Made by a program: the position numbers and the translations under genes
Origin: Cardiocondyla obscurior
Taxonomy: Eukaryota > Arthropoda > Insecta > Hymenoptera > Formicidae
DNA length: 64,000 nt
Assembly (NCBI RefSeq): GCF_019399895.1
Contig: NC_091867.1
Span: forward strand, 6,151,501-6,215,500
Direction: 5' to 3'
Part shown: positions 36,614 through 51,600 of the stretch, piece after piece
How the letters are laid out: the number at the start of each line of letters is the position of its first letter
Numbering within the stretch: the first letter of the stretch is position 1
Notes under the pieces: model-generated
What the model was told of the DNA's origin: nothing
What the model saw: the letters and a program-made list of their open reading frames with translations, nothing else
Databases searched by the model: none

Positions 36614-39600
36614 ATGCTGATGCCGGGTGCCGCGGGTCTCGGTGTGGGCGCAGTCGGCGCGGTGGGTGCCGTCAGCGCTCCAGCACCCGACGAGCTGGTG
36701 CAAGGATTGGGGGCCCTAGCCGGCACTACGCCACAGCAAAAAGACACGACATGGACAAAGCTGTTCGTCGGCGGACTACCCTACCACACTACCGATAAGA
36801 GCCTCAGAGAGCACTTCAACGTTTACGGAGATATCGAGGAGGCGGTCGTTATTACGGATAGACAAACCGGGAAGAGCAGGGGCTATGGCTTCGTAAGTAA
36901 TTAATTAATATTTTGTCAAATTGATGCTAAAAAGAATTCAATTAATTGATACAATTAGCTATTACGTTTAATCGAGTTAATTACGATGGCTTTGTGTAAA
37001 TTTTTAATCCGTTTTTATATATGCGCATAATTTTTATCTGCTCGAGAGACCTTGTTATAACATGATTTGTGTAACATGTAGAGAGTTCGTATCCGGGCTA
37101 ATTCGCGATTAATCGAAGGATGAATCTAATCTACTCAGGTAATTATGGGAGATAGGCCGGCAGCGGAGAGGGCATGCAAAGATCCCAACCCTATTATCGA
37201 TGGTCGCAAGGCAAACGTAAACCTGGCCATTCTCGGAGCTAAGCCCAGGGGTAACTTGCAAACGAGTAAGTATTCACATTTATACAAACTTGCTAATTGA
37301 AATTAATATTTGTTGCCGAGATCGTATTTATACGTTTTGAGTTGCTTAAAGATCACGGTAATACGATTTTTGTTTGGACTCGCTCTTGCACTTCCGTTTC
37401 AATTTCGTATTTTGGACACTTGCGTATTTCGATGTTTGCGCACGGTCACGAGTTTTACGCCGTTGATAGCTTGCCAAATCTGAAACTTCGTTGCGGCAAC
37501 GCACATCTCGGACACGTTAGGATAAGAAATCTGTCGTATTATTTAGTAATTATACCCGCCCAAATCCGCGGAGACATTTAACTAGCATGATTTATTTTCG
37601 ACGTTAATTGCAACAATAAGAAATATTATAAGTTTAAAATAACCCGGCCCACTTTAAGGTTTCGTCTAATAGTTAGAAGAAGACGCAATGGTAATTTTGT
37701 ACACGAGTAAATTTATACACGACGCAAATGTAAAACAAAAAAACGCGGCGTGACGATCGGATCAAATAGTGAAGTGTCCCCTGAGTCATTCACTCGAATT
37801 CACTCGGTGGCTTCAAGCCAGCATAGCTTGGCGCTTCGCGACTTAAGGTCTAAATTTGCGTTAACCCGAGTACCGGTCTTGTTTTTCCTATTTTTATTTT
37901 TTATTTTTTTTTCTAATGCGAGAATTGTCTCCAGCTTAGCTCGAAGTAGAAATTTTATATCGCGCTGTGCTACAATAGAAAGAACAAAATATATTCTCGA
38001 TAGGTCGGTAATCGTGATATATTCGGTTACATGGCCATTTCAAGTTTATTACGCTATAATGCACTCTCAGATAGCGAGCGTGCTGTTAAAACATCAAGAC
38101 ACGGACTCGTGCACACGTTTCAAAAATATATATCTGCTTCCACACACGTATTTATTCTTGCATGAAGAATAAATAAATGAGGAATAATAGCCCTATGCGA
38201 GACATAATAATTATTGAACAATCATTATCAGAGCTTTAGTAACATATAAAAAAATTAAAATGTTTACGAACCAGTTGCAAATCTTTATTTATTCAATCAA
38301 CGCGAAAAGCGTGGTTGTGCTTTCTAAATAATAAAAAAGGAAAATTTTCGTTTACTTGATTATCCCAAGAGTTTATCACACTCGCTATTTTTGCAACGAT
38401 ACTTTTATATCGCATATCGATTCGGCGATTCGAAAGAATTATTAGTTTTATATTGATTATATCAATGAATGAAGTATGACATTACTAGAGAATATAACAC
38501 ACGTGGCCCAGATTTCCAGCTAAAAATATGAATTATGTTCGCTTATTTTTTTTTTCCCCCCGTTAATTATGTGTGAAGTAATACGAGTGGAATTATAAAT
38601 AGGCTATAAATTATTGAACGTCTAGCGAGAGTTTCGGGTGACTGTCCTTATTTTAATTTTTTACTAAAAAATTTATTTGTCACGTCAAGTTAGTATTAAA
38701 CCGAGATTCATCGATGTTTGTGATTTCTAGCATTCCCGTTCGCTGCAGGCATTCGGGCCGGTTACCCAGCAGTGCTTCCCGGACAGTACGGGTGAGTCCA
38801 CATTAATGTGTTTTGTCAACGAATATTAAGAACGTTATATGTTATAACTGTAGCTAGCTCAAAGTGGCCTACGAGTGCCCCATAAATATTTATTACAATC
38901 GACAACTACCAAAATTATTCGCTGCAAGTCACGAGATCTTACCGCGAGATTTTTCGCTCTCTCGGGCACTTATTTCATAGTGATACGGTCAAAATAATTG
39001 TTACTTGCGGCGACGGTTGCGCAAGTTTGCCTATCCACGTTTTGCAAAACAGCACCGAGAGTTTATCGCGAGTTGTCTATGGAAGTAAAGTTTTTGAAAT
39101 TCATCCTTGCAGCGAGCGCACAAGTCAATGTATTTTGCGCGAGAGTTGCTCGGGAATATCGGGGCCGGCGATTATTAATTGGTAGCGCAAAGCTTGAGAG
39201 CCAGGGAGCCGCTCGCTCAGCGGAGTCGCACGGACGAGTAGTTTTACGAGCTGTTTTAAAGACACCATATATATGACGTTTCAGCATCCTGACGCGCGCG
39301 CGTAAGGAGACGGGTGGAGAGTTCTCTTTCCGAGATCCTTGAGACGGCCAAGGGCCATTCTAAGGGCTCCATATTAGCGCGAAAGAGAGACAAAGACACG
39401 AAAAAAGAAAAGACGACAAATGTATTAGCAATCGGTGAAAGAGAGAGAAAGAGCGAGAGAGAGAGAGAAAGGGAATGAGAGAGAAAGCGGCACACGCACA
39501 CGTATCAGAAATCTACACGTATGAGTACCTACGAATTTCTTTCCATCAAGTACATAGCGAAGATCTTCCAAGGGATTCGGCCTGTTCTTCTTCTCCTAAC

Positions 39601-42600
39601 GTACTTTTTTTGGACTGTGGTTTTTTTTTTCTCGTGTTTCTTTCTTGGTGAAACTGACGTGGTGATAGTGATTGCGGTTGCTGAGAGATTTGCGATTGTT
39701 TGTTATTTGGTGTTAGTTTTTTCTTTTTTTTAATATTATATCTTTACACTCTTCACACTCTTCCCTAATAAGTATAATATTAATAATCGTAGCAATAATT
39801 GCAGCGCAGGTAGCGGTTACTCCTTTTAATTCCACGTTACAATAAGTTTTCTACAATTATTCGATTCTTTTTTTCCATCAGTGTTGAGAAAAATTCAGGA
39901 TATGATCTGTCTTATATAAATTAAATCGAAATAAAAATAATTAAATCTGTTTTTCGACGTAATTAATTTCTCGATCGATTAATCTCATAATTGGATACTA
40001 ATAGTTCGCAATTAGAAACTAGCAAGTAAAGTTCAATTAATTTATTCGACGAGTGATTCGCTTTTAGGCAATCTTTCAAAGGTACTATTTTTTTCATTTT
40101 AGATTATTTTTCAAAATTATTGCCTCTCGGCGATTTAATTTTTTGTTTTTATTCCGAGTACATTGTACCCCGTTTATTCTAATTATTCTCTTGGTTTGCC
40201 TATGGTGGCGGGAACACCGAGACGAAGGTAAACGAGGGTAGAGCATCTTCCAATTTTAGACACGGATTTTCGCAATGTTTCTTTTCGCGCTGGGTTATTT
40301 GTTATTTTAGCTCGCAACGAACGAGGTACTTTGTTAGACGCTTTAACGAGTCTCGCAACTAAGCCGCCTCTAAAATGTATTTCGTCAATTCGGCTGCACT
40401 GTTTCCGCCTCGGAATTAAAGAACCACGGCGCGAAATGTGAACTGCGTGAAGAGCGGCATAAATTATGAAATAGGTTTCTTCGTTAAATTAACGCGAGCC
40501 GAGGAAGAAGCGTATCTGATCCGCCGACGAACCGTCCGGTCATTGCTTATAAATATTTAGTCTTTCGGTATACGTAGACCGCGCAGATCTCGCCTCGCGC
40601 CTCGTTCACTCGCGCTGCAAACGCCTCCCGCGATTCCGCGAGAATCGCGAGGCGAATTAGATGGGCTGCCGAGCACGGAAACCGGGGAGATGCAGAAACG
40701 TTCGAATCCGAATGGAAACAAAGAGAACACGGCCGCGGTGAGATTTTCCTCTTTCGAGTACGGAAATCGACCGGCACTTCTGAGACACGAGCGGCATATA
40801 TTAATTTTTGAAAGCGCGACGATCGATTCTATCGCGGTTCACCTCGTTTGGCCCGGCGGGTTGCTCAGTGGCGCAGGAGAATTTCATTGAAATTGGGAAA
40901 CAAGATAATTTTGTCGAGAATCTAAATGCTTTTGTAAAAAAAAAAAAAAAAAATATTTAATAACACGTCGTTTCTTACTAGATAATTAATTTTCATTAAT
41001 TTTATTTAAGACAGAAATAAAAGTCAATTAAGTAGAGTAGAAATAGAAATATTGAAATGCGCTGTATAATCAGAAAAAAATTCGTGCAGGATTCGAAATG
41101 GACGAGAGAATCGGTAAAATTATTTCCGCAAAGCTAACACGTCAATTTAGGAATCGCAATGGGGCCAACGAGAGATAGGTATATTCTTCGGAATGCGATA
41201 AGATGGATCGAAGTGCCTTTCGCGAGACGGACGCCCGTCAAAGCTGTATAGGACTCGCTAACCATTATAATATTAATAACCTTGTGTGTGTGGTAAAGGC
41301 TTACACTACACTTGGTGTCGCTATTGGTGTTGTACTTTTTCTTTTTTTTTTTTTTTCCTTTACTTTTTTTTGGTGTTATACATGGGTGATTTTTGGACTT
41401 TCAAATAACACGGCGTATGAGATCGCGAAACAGATCACGGCGCTGTCGGACGTCTTTTTTAATTTTTTTACGCCAGTATTGATTATTGAATGCAGCATGT
41501 ACCAATTGTAGAGACGATTACGCAGTGAAAGTCTTCCCGAAATTACCGATTATCTTCTTCGCGAGAAAATACATATATGAGACAAATATATTTTTTCTTT
41601 TTTTTTTTTTTTAATTATAAAATTAACTCTGTTGGCAAAAATTTAATGACGTCACGCCAACGAGTCGCTGCAACGCGGCACCGTTGTCGTGAATAAGCGC
41701 CGCGGTTTTTCGTCACGGGGGGGAATATTTGCAGACCGTCGGTCCGAAAGCTCCTCATTTAACACGTCGACACGCGTTATTGGCAAAAACGTCGTTGTCG
41801 GCGTCACGCATAGGCGTGGACGCGCGCGTCCTCGAATTAGCGAAACGTAGGTGGGCAAGTGAAATTCAACACCAGTCCGGACGTCGCGGCGGACGTCAGA
41901 GACGGTTCCGTCCGACGGTGAATTTGTGTCGTAAGCGACGACGACAACGACGACGACGACGACGCCGAGCGTCTCGGCCGGCCATCTTGGTGCCGCGCTG
42001 GCGACGGTCCAGTCTTTATTTAGCACCACCTGTCCCTCATGTCAGCCGCTCTCTAACTGTGAGGCAGCCACCGCTCGAAGGCCCTATCGAGAGGATTCTA
42101 CCGCGATTTAAGACCGACGATACCGCGCCGAGTGAAAAAATCCACGCTTATTTATGCTCGCACGCATCATTTCCGCTCGCTATCCGTTAACCCGCCGAAA
42201 GCCGAGACCGAGTTCAACGAAGTGACTTAAATCCAAGACAAACGCTTCCCGCTTCGATATTAATTATTTCGGGGAAAAGAATGATGCAAATTTTAAAACG
42301 TACAGCCGCATTTGCTGGTTTTTTACGGCGCTTCCGTCTAATTTAATCTACCCGTATTCGATATCGGTACATCAAAGCAAACGTGGGACGCTTCAAAAAT
42401 GTCACCGCGCCGCTAAGTAAGTGTCTTTCGCGCGATATACAACGCTGTCTTAGGGGAAAGTGTATTTTCTGAGTCATTCGTAAAAACATTGACTCACGTC
42501 CTTTCGAAACAGTCGATCCTAATGTCCGTTTCGTTTCCGTCTCGCGCACCAAGACCTACGCTCATTTCTTTTGGGGAAGATGAAACGACGCGGGGCGTTA

Positions 42601-45600
42601 AGGATCCATTTCTATTTTCACTGCCGCGGCTCTCATCCACCTGTCGTCGTCGCTCTTCTGACGCAAGCCGTAACATCGCACCGCGCGAGACAGTCGAGCG
42701 AGCGTGTTCGTTTCTGTATCGCATTTACATAAATACATTGAGGCCGCGTTCAAGCCCTGCATCTCGAGTTTTAGAGCCGCGCGATTCCGGATGAACTCAC
42801 GAAATTTTAGAACTGTCACGTACGTCGAAACGGTCGTAAATTATAGTTTCGAATAAACGCCCGGGAAATAAATTTCTTCCGTCTACCGGCGTCTGCCCTG
42901 TCGTTTCTATTTTGCCGCGCGCGAATAGAAGCCCGGTGCAAGCAATATATCTCCATCGGCCATGCATGTAGTTTAAACTGCGGACTCGCGGCTTTTCGAA
43001 CTGATTTACCGCATTAGCTCATTATAATAATTAAAAAAAAAAAGACAGTTTAAGAAAAAATAACGTAAATCTCAGGTAAAAAATTGTATTATTTTATCAA
43101 TTCTTAACCAAGTCCGTCAGATAAAATTTCTCTTTGTTTCTTAAATTTTAACGAGTCGCATTCCTGACGGATCTGCGCGTACCGAGAACAATTAAGTCGC
43201 CAAGGCACCACCCTACGCGGTCATCATTGGTCCGGCCTGCTTTCCAAGGATTGGCAGATCATCCCATTGGATTATCCACGGCGCCGGCGCCCGCACAATC
43301 CGTGCACTGCGCAATCGGCCCGTCATGCATATATACATTTGCGCCCATACACACATGCGCGTGCGGAGTACGCAGGTGGCGTGGCTGATCTTTGCCGTAT
43401 ACGCACCTAGCGCAAATTTACAACGCGAATTCGCTTGCACCGGCATCGCGACGGGGAAACGCGAGGGAGCCCCCGCGTCTCAACGCGAAATCGACCGCAC
43501 TTCGTGACATACTTAATCGCGAGCGCACGCGGAAGATGATCGCGACGATGCCTCTCGTTCCGGAGCCGCATTAACATTGAAACGATTAGAATTTATTTTT
43601 AATCTCGAACTCGCAAGATCTATAACTATCAAAAATTTCTATTTTTAATGAAGATCTAATTGTTACAGTTTTCCTTGCCTTTTTTTAAGTAAAAATAGCA
43701 TTAAATTCACAGATTTCTTCGATAATTGATTAACACTTTCATGAATAGAAAAAAAAAAAAAGACGAATATCGGTTACCGGATCACAAAGTCTCCGTATCG
43801 TGCAAAGTGTTGCGAGAATTTCCGCTTTACTAACGCGTATTTCCGTTTTATCGTTCGCGCCGTTAATGATCGCCCGGTAGTCATGGGGGTCGCAGTGGCC
43901 CGTACGCGCGAATTAATGGGGTTGATTGAACAGCCCCTGTCGCTACAATTCACTCCCTCGTCGTATGCTACGTCAGTAAGTTGCGTGGTAATGCACGTAG
44001 GGAAAAGTTGGGAGATCCTAATCGCGGTACGCTGCCACTTTGCGTCGGAAATCGAGGGTGGTCACTTAGATCCGTCACGAAGGGACGATACGGGCCCTCT
44101 TCGTGACCGCCGCACGATTTTGTGTCCCTCACCTCGCCGGCCCTTCTGTTGAATGTTTTACAAAGACACGGAAATTCCAGGATACAGCGCGGCTTTATCG
44201 GCAATCACGGCAAAAATTATTACTAAAAAGTGTACTTCCAAACGTGGAAAATTACAAAAAAAAAACCTGATGCTTTATATGGCAATATAGTTTTGTATAA
44301 TTAAATGCGCTAATTATTTTTAACATTATTCTGGAAATATTTAATTATAGAGCGCTCGAATTATTCTTTAACATCGATGAAATTTTTTTCCGGAAACGCC
44401 ATTGCTTTTATCGATCCTGTCGTTAGTTTTTTATTATTTTTTTTTTTAAATTGCCAAGCGACAAGCGCATCCATTCTCGCGGGAATCGCCATAATGCTAT
44501 CCATTTTTTGTCTGCTCATGTGTTACATCGATCGTGTAAAAGGTCGTCTATCGCGGTTCTTCATTGTAGAAATTATGCGTCTGTTAAAACCGACCGCCCT
44601 ATTTCCACACGAAGGTTTCAAGGACAAAAAAGTACGAAGGATAACGTTTTACAATACTATTTCACTTCCACGTTGTGCGAACGTCATTAAAAAAAATTTA
44701 ATAGAAGTTTGTATCATTTATACTTTTCAATATTAAATGCTTTAATGCATTAGACTTGAATTTTTCTTACGAAAAAATTTAATTTGCCCTAAGTGGGACG
44801 TGTTTTCTTTCATTTAATTTACAACCGTAAGAAACAATTTGACGTTACTAGCTCTCGGCATTAATAATTATCGGAAGCCAAGCGTACATTTTTAAAGCCA
44901 TCAGCATTTAGTTAATTCCATTTGTAACGTACGTTTGTAATCCATCCGCGTCATTATGCACAATATAAACCGGTAGCATGAATGCAATTAGTGTGCCCGT
45001 TACGCCTCCATTGTTTTCCTTATCGTTGATGTGATGAGATCGATCGATGCGTTTCTCGCGATCAATTAGCGGTTTATCTTTTATTATCAAGCCTATAAAG
45101 ACGTATATGGGTTCCGATGAAATTCATCGGAGTAATTTCGATTCGTACGATGTCACGGTATCGTCGAGAAATCTAACGAAATGCCGCAAATATATATATA
45201 AAAAAAAAAAAATCTTGTTTTCTCGAACTACATTTCTTACTTCAGAAAATTATTTTAGATCACAAAGGAAATTTAACACTAAGAATTGGTATAATTCGCG
45301 TCTTGGCTTTTATCGTTCCCCGCAATAATTTTTCAACGATTCTGTATCCGGTGGGATTTCCTTGCGCTTGTCACTCAGCGCGAAGGAAACAGTGACGGGG
45401 GCAATTGGGATTGGAAATTGCCATTTAGACGGGGACGGACGCGCCGGTCTGGAAACATACGTGGAACGAGGAGAGCCGAATGAAACACGTAGAATGGGGA
45501 AAGAGGGGCTGAGGACACGCGAGCTATCCATAATGCACGTACCTCGGCTGAGATGCGACCGACAGATAAATTCGATGGAAAATATAGAGGCAAAAAAGCA

Positions 45601-48600
45601 ATGGAAAAGCGGGACTGCGAAGAAGGGAACGCCACCGGTTCTTTGTGCCACGACTTCGTTTTCAGACGAAAATTATCGAACGCAATTTCATAATTACGTA
45701 CTCAATAATGCAATTAATTTTTTTCTAGAGCCAACGTGCAGTTTTATATTTCTTTCCCGTGTTTGTAGACATTCTAACGTAAATACGTGATAACGAAATA
45801 GCTGCTCTAGTAAAATAAAAAACTTTGGTCTGGTACTTTGAGATGATAAATAATAAATACGCTTAGGAACTTTTATTTTCTTTTCGGCATTTGTTAGCCA
45901 AAAAAATCACGTTTCTTACGCCCGCTCGAAACTCTTGAAGTTAACGAGAACCGAGTGCGAGTTAATGAAAAGTTTAAAATGAACGAAACGAAGTGAAAGA
46001 ATATACGAGATATTTTTGTAACGATTGAACGCTAATTAATCTTTAGTATTCTGTTTATCTGTGTGCGTGTGTGTCACTGAAAAATCCAGCAGGTGGCTAA
46101 CGGTCTTCGGTATCAGTAAAATTGACAGACTTCTATTAATTTTCGCAAGCTAGTTCGTACAGATAAATCGATCGCTTCTTGTCGAGCTGTTTATTTCTAT
46201 TTTTCGGTTTTACGCAAATCTGCTCACCACAGCTATAGACAATGTCAACGTTTTTAACAGTATTACAATTTATAAGCCATTTTTAACTGAGTGAACACTT
46301 CGAACCGGAAATGAGATAAAAGAAACGCGGTGCATAAATTTTCTATTTCTACGCTCCGCGATCTGCTGCTCTTCAAGGTCGCCGATTTTATCTATTATTT
46401 TTCACAAATGCACACGACTTACTCGGTAGCCACTCGCGCAGCTCTCTCTTAAACTTTACGCAAACAATTCCTGCGTTGTAAAAAAAAAAAGTTATAATTT
46501 ATAACCGAGTGACAGAAAAAGGGAGATTATATCTGTTGGAGAACAACATCTAGGCGACGTTTTTCTTATCTAAGAATTGTTTATCTAGAGCGAATATTTT
46601 CGTTACACATTTTTCTTACACCTCAACGTGTCGCGGATAATTTGCATGCCAATCGACGCGAATCGAATTCTCGCTCGAGTCCCTTTTCGACCAGAAACGC
46701 CGCTCGTCCGCAATGCGACATTAACAACGACATCGTTACCTTTTCCCTTTATTTTACTATAATTTCGCTCTCCCCACGTCACGTAGTGTCCATCGACCGC
46801 GTGGTCATCCATCCTGGATGACAGCACCGATTCAAGGTCGTCGGTTCTACGGCCATTGCGATTCTTTGCTGTTATCCCCCTGCTATAGCACGCGACCCGA
46901 CATGCTCGTTCAAATTAAACGACACGCGTGTCGAAGCGCTCTCGATTGTTTGCGATTGTGTGATAATGGTCACTGGGCACCAATCCGACGCTGCGGAGGA
47001 GCCGCGGCCGCGCGCGGAGCCGCAGGACGACATATTGATTTCCTTCGCGGACTGGACACTGGCTATTATCGATCCGCTAAAAAGTTCAGGGCTGTCTCCG
47101 GGAAAGAGGCCGGCCTCCTCCGGTGTCTCGAAACCACGGCGTCGCTCTTCATCGTCGAATATCTACCGCGGCCCCCGCGATTCATAATTGACCGCGTATG
47201 ACATGTGTTTATCAGCGCGGCTTATTGAGATCGCGTGCCGAAACCAGGCTCGGCTCGGTATCGATGGCAATCAGACCGCACGGAATAAAATTATAATCGC
47301 CACGATTGATTTTTTACCGGAGATTTCGAAACTCGGCCATTTTCGTATTTCGTAAACCAAAAATAAATTTCAACTTTTTATTAATATACGTATGAAAACT
47401 TTTTGTTTAGTATTTTATTCTTTATTTATCTTTGCAATTAGTGAAATTAATTTAGCAAATCGAGCTTTAAAAATTAAGCGTTTGAGCAAAGCGCAACGGT
47501 GGTAACACGCAAATCTGGAAAACGAACTGATCTATCTTATGTATTTTTATGTATTCGCAGAGTACACGTCGATCGATAAGAAACAATTGCGAATCGGTGA
47601 ACAATTTTCGCGGGTGATCGAAGAACGCTTGCCAGTCGGGATCTCCCGCGCGTTATTATTTGAGGAGAGTAAAGAAACGCAAAGAGTAAAAGACGAAGTG
47701 TAAGGGAGACGGAGGCACTGCCGTGAGATGTACTTTCTTTTTTCTTCCTTTCATGCAAGGATATGCTTCGAGATGTCTGCCGCTGATTTTATTTTTAATT
47801 TGAATATCCCCAGGAGTATTCTAAATTAAGTGTCTTATATTTTTTCAAATGTATTTTGTCACAGATTTGGGAGTCACGGTAATCGATAGTGATGCAATTT
47901 CGGCAACTATATGTTCAGAATGTAACTGATTAAAAAAAATTAAATAAATGCGTAACGAACGCGATGTATACATGAGTGCAAGCAGTCAACAACGTTTGTG
48001 CTCGTTGCAACGACGAAATTTTAACGCAAAAATTTATTAAATAGCACATAAACATATATTTTTTTGAAAGATGAAAGATATTTACAATTTGAAATAACTT
48101 AATTTAATTTCCTTCTTTTTTATTATTGTACGAATTATGCATATTATTTTATAAGTTTAAAGTCATAATTTAATATTTAATAATATTAATATTCATAATA
48201 ATTAATTAAAAATATTTTAAATGATAAAGTAAAAATATCGAGCTTGCCTCTTAAATCTGCGAAAAGACCACCAAGTGTTTGTAAAAATATACGTGTACCT
48301 TATTTTAAACTACTCTATCTGGATATTCAAAATTGTTAAAAATCGGAGAGTAGTGAACTCGAGACGTTTCCTTAGATCTGTGAATTTAGGTACTAACGTT
48401 GGTGTTAGATAATCGTGTGCCGTGTGCCGAGAAGTATTTATATTTCGTGCAGTCACCTACATACACGTTTGTCGTTGGTTTGTTGTTGTTTTGCCAACAC
48501 GTGAAAGATTTTTTCTTGGATTGTTGCGTACGTTTTCCGCCTTATTGATACCACAGTAAGAGCAACGTTACCGTTTTTACATCATCCTACTTCCTTCAGC

Positions 48601-51600
48601 TGTTCCCGTTTCCCTATCCTAATCCAGACGAAATGTCCATCGAACGTAAGCACGCACGCACATACTTACGCATTTGCTATGCATTTTGATGTTAATTTAA
48701 TTCATTCTTTTATAAAAATATAGTTTTTTTTTATAAAGATATATATATTATAAGTTACATAAAAATTTTTTTTAATTTTCTGAATTTAATTATATTTAAA
48801 TCTTAATTCATAATAATTAAAAAATGTATTTTTTATTTAATTTAATAGTTGCAGCTTTGTGTAAACATTGCAACTAATGTATCATCAAAATGCATGAAAC
48901 GTGCATATACGCATACATACATACATATACGTTACATAGCATGTTAAAAAATATCACTTCTCAATTTTTAATAAATTTGCTAATTGAACAAAATTAATTT
49001 TGTTTATAATAAAAATTTATTGGAAAACCGATTTAAAAGAATTTTGCATTATTAAAAATTAATAGATTTTTATTTATAGAAATTTCTCAATTGATCTTAA
49101 ATAGAATTTATTTGAAGAGAATTTTAATTTTTGATGTAAAAATTGTTAACGAAAATTAGAAACTTAATGAGTTTGAGTAATTAAATAATTCAAAGATATG
49201 CTATTTTGGAACATGCAACGAAACATCCTGTACACGCTATACATTCTCTCATAAACACACGCGCGCGTATTAATTAATATTGAAACAGAAGCGCATTTTG
49301 ATCCAATCGTTCGTATGTTATACATGCGCGAAGATCGGTCGAAGAGAACTCGGTCCCTCGCTCACTTTGCCGTTTGGTGTTGCGTGCTTTTGGTGTTGGT
49401 AGAAAGCTGCTCGAGAGCGAAAGACCGTCGAGCCGAGATTCTTCTTGCAACGCGAAATGCATTAAATAAAGAAAGTTTACGTATTTTTTCTTTTTTTTTT
49501 TTTTTTTTCGTCGCGTGTGTTCTTCGTGTTCACGAACCGACGGTGTGGAAACAAGTTCGTGCAGAATTCTTTACCGATTCCCGGATCGTTCGACAACCGC
49601 TGGTCTTTATCTTCTTATGATCGAGACAGATAAGCTTTCAAATATTTATCATCCGATCTACATCGCGAATCGCGCGCTAGAACACGAGGAAAACTTTTTT
49701 ACCCGCGTCTTCGCCTAATCGTGACACGAATAACATGCGTTGCTGGACGTTATCTTCCCTTCCTAGCTCCCTTATATCCTATCAAACGAAAGAAGTATGT
49801 AACTGAAGTGAGCGAAAGTTATCGGACTTATTCGTTGCATCTTTCTTAAAACTTCGGGGCATCCAGCATCGTCCGATGGCTTTCGGCCGCTTCAAAGTAG
49901 GTGTACTCGTTTGTGAATTATTGTACCACGGACGGCGTTGACATTAATAGCAAAATAAAATAAATTATTTATAGCAAATAATTCTTGTTTCTAATAAGAT
50001 TTATATGTATAACAAAAGCTTTGGCTTTTTCCCAATTTCTTTCTTTCTTTTTCGTGAAAAGTTACTTCGCCGTCTGATCGCGCTTAATTCACAAGCGTCC
50101 ACCGCCTTAGATCTTTGAGTGTCGTTGCGCTCTAAGTTCCACCGGCATTCAGGACTAACGGCCTTTGTAATTTTGCAGGGTACCACCGGGCTACGTATAC
50201 CAGTCGCCCTATCTAGCAGCCGCAGCGCCAGGTGGCTTGGTACCACTCCCGACGACGCAGCTGAGCCACGCGGCCGCCGTCGCCGCGGCGTCACAATTCT
50301 ACGAGTACCAAAACGCGGCGGCAGCCGCCGCGACCTACCCGGGAACATCGTACAACACCTTCGCCGAGGCGTACCCGTACACAACCGCGGCTGCGGCTGG
50401 TACGTGTTTGAATAGTGCCCAGAGCAAGGGTAGCAACTACCCGATACACCACCAACACCACCAACAGCAACAGCAAAGCGGACCCGGCGCGACGCTGGCG
50501 CATCAACAGCGGCTGGAGAAAGCTCTCCTGCCGCAGTTTCTGCCGTCCGTGCTCCGTGATTACGGTAGAAGATCTTAAAAGATAGGGCAGGGAGGGGTTG
50601 CACTTTTCTCGGGGCTGGCCGTGGTGCTTAGCGAAGCGGGGTTCTCACAGAATCTGGTTCTCGTTTTCACGAAAGGGGAGGGATACACGTGGGATAATGC
50701 GGAGGGAATTGAATCGGGGAAACGCGTAACCTGATGTGTGCAGCTTTTGCCACGCACCGAATTATGCATGGTTAGGGGAATAATAATTCCGACGCCGGGG
50801 ATGTATGTCGTCACAAGACGGATGCAATGAAGTATAGCTTATTCTGTACGCACGCCTTTTACGTTTTCCAAAAGCCTCACCGCGTTTCCGGACGACCCGC
50901 TGTGGGAATTCCGCCACGTCTTTTGTGCTCGCATACATATATATGTATATGTCGATAATTGAAATGTACATTTTCGCTTTCTTTCAAACTTGATCAACGA
51001 ATAGTTTTGCGATTCTCACGCGAGTTAAGCGATAACCCTTCCGAAAGGTCTCAGGTACGAAATAGAATCCTATTCTCTTTTGTTACTTTTTTTTTTTTTT
51101 AACAGTATATTTTTTACATTAGCTTTTATGTTCGCGCACGAAATCTTTTTACTGTTTGAATACCGAAAATAGGCTCGCGACAAAATCCTGCATGCGCTTC
51201 ATGAACTTTAAAACTGATGCCGTAATATAATATTGTCAGTCTGCCTGCGCTGTCTGTGGTGATGGTGGCGGTGTTCTCGTAATGAATGATGGTGGTCAAC
51301 GAAAAGAGGCACTATTCGCTTTACAAATGAATACCAACGAAAAAAGCGCACAGTGAGATTTGCAGCGCGCACAAGTTGCTTGCGCATGCCTTTTCTACGA
51401 TCTGTTATGTGTCGAGGAACGATTTGATACGTCGCGCACGTACAGTAAATCTGTTACTTATCATGTAAAATTGAACGAATTTAAAATCAGAATCTAGAAT
51501 CAAAATTTTAAATAAAAATTTGGATTTTTGTGATAGAAATTTCCATAAAAAATAATTGCAAGATATTACTATATTGCCGTATTGTTTGCTTTTAATTTTA

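Larger units (their letters stand above)
38792..50178 (+). other. 11.4-kb intron of the RBM24/38-type gene
   Basis: It begins with GTGAGT and ends in TTTTGCAG. It holds simple repeats, an A run near 40937-40953, and CpG-rich patches (about 41.7-42.8, 43.2-44.1 and 46.6-47.2 kb) that are open in many frames. A 46-nt segment at 48600-48645 has an acceptor (CTTCCTTCAG) and a donor (GTAAGC) and an internal ATG, but its length would break the frame to the next exon. It could be an alternative first or noncoding exon. Confidence 0.55.

Noticed and set aside
41203..41511. Hydrophobic 102-codon frame resembling a membrane protein
   Set aside because: Hydrophobicity comes from long T runs (poly-Phe); the position is within a large intron with no supporting signals.
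41652..42190. Frames of 125 and 153 codons on opposite strands
   Set aside because: Produced by the (GAC)n microsatellite and surrounding CpG-rich DNA.
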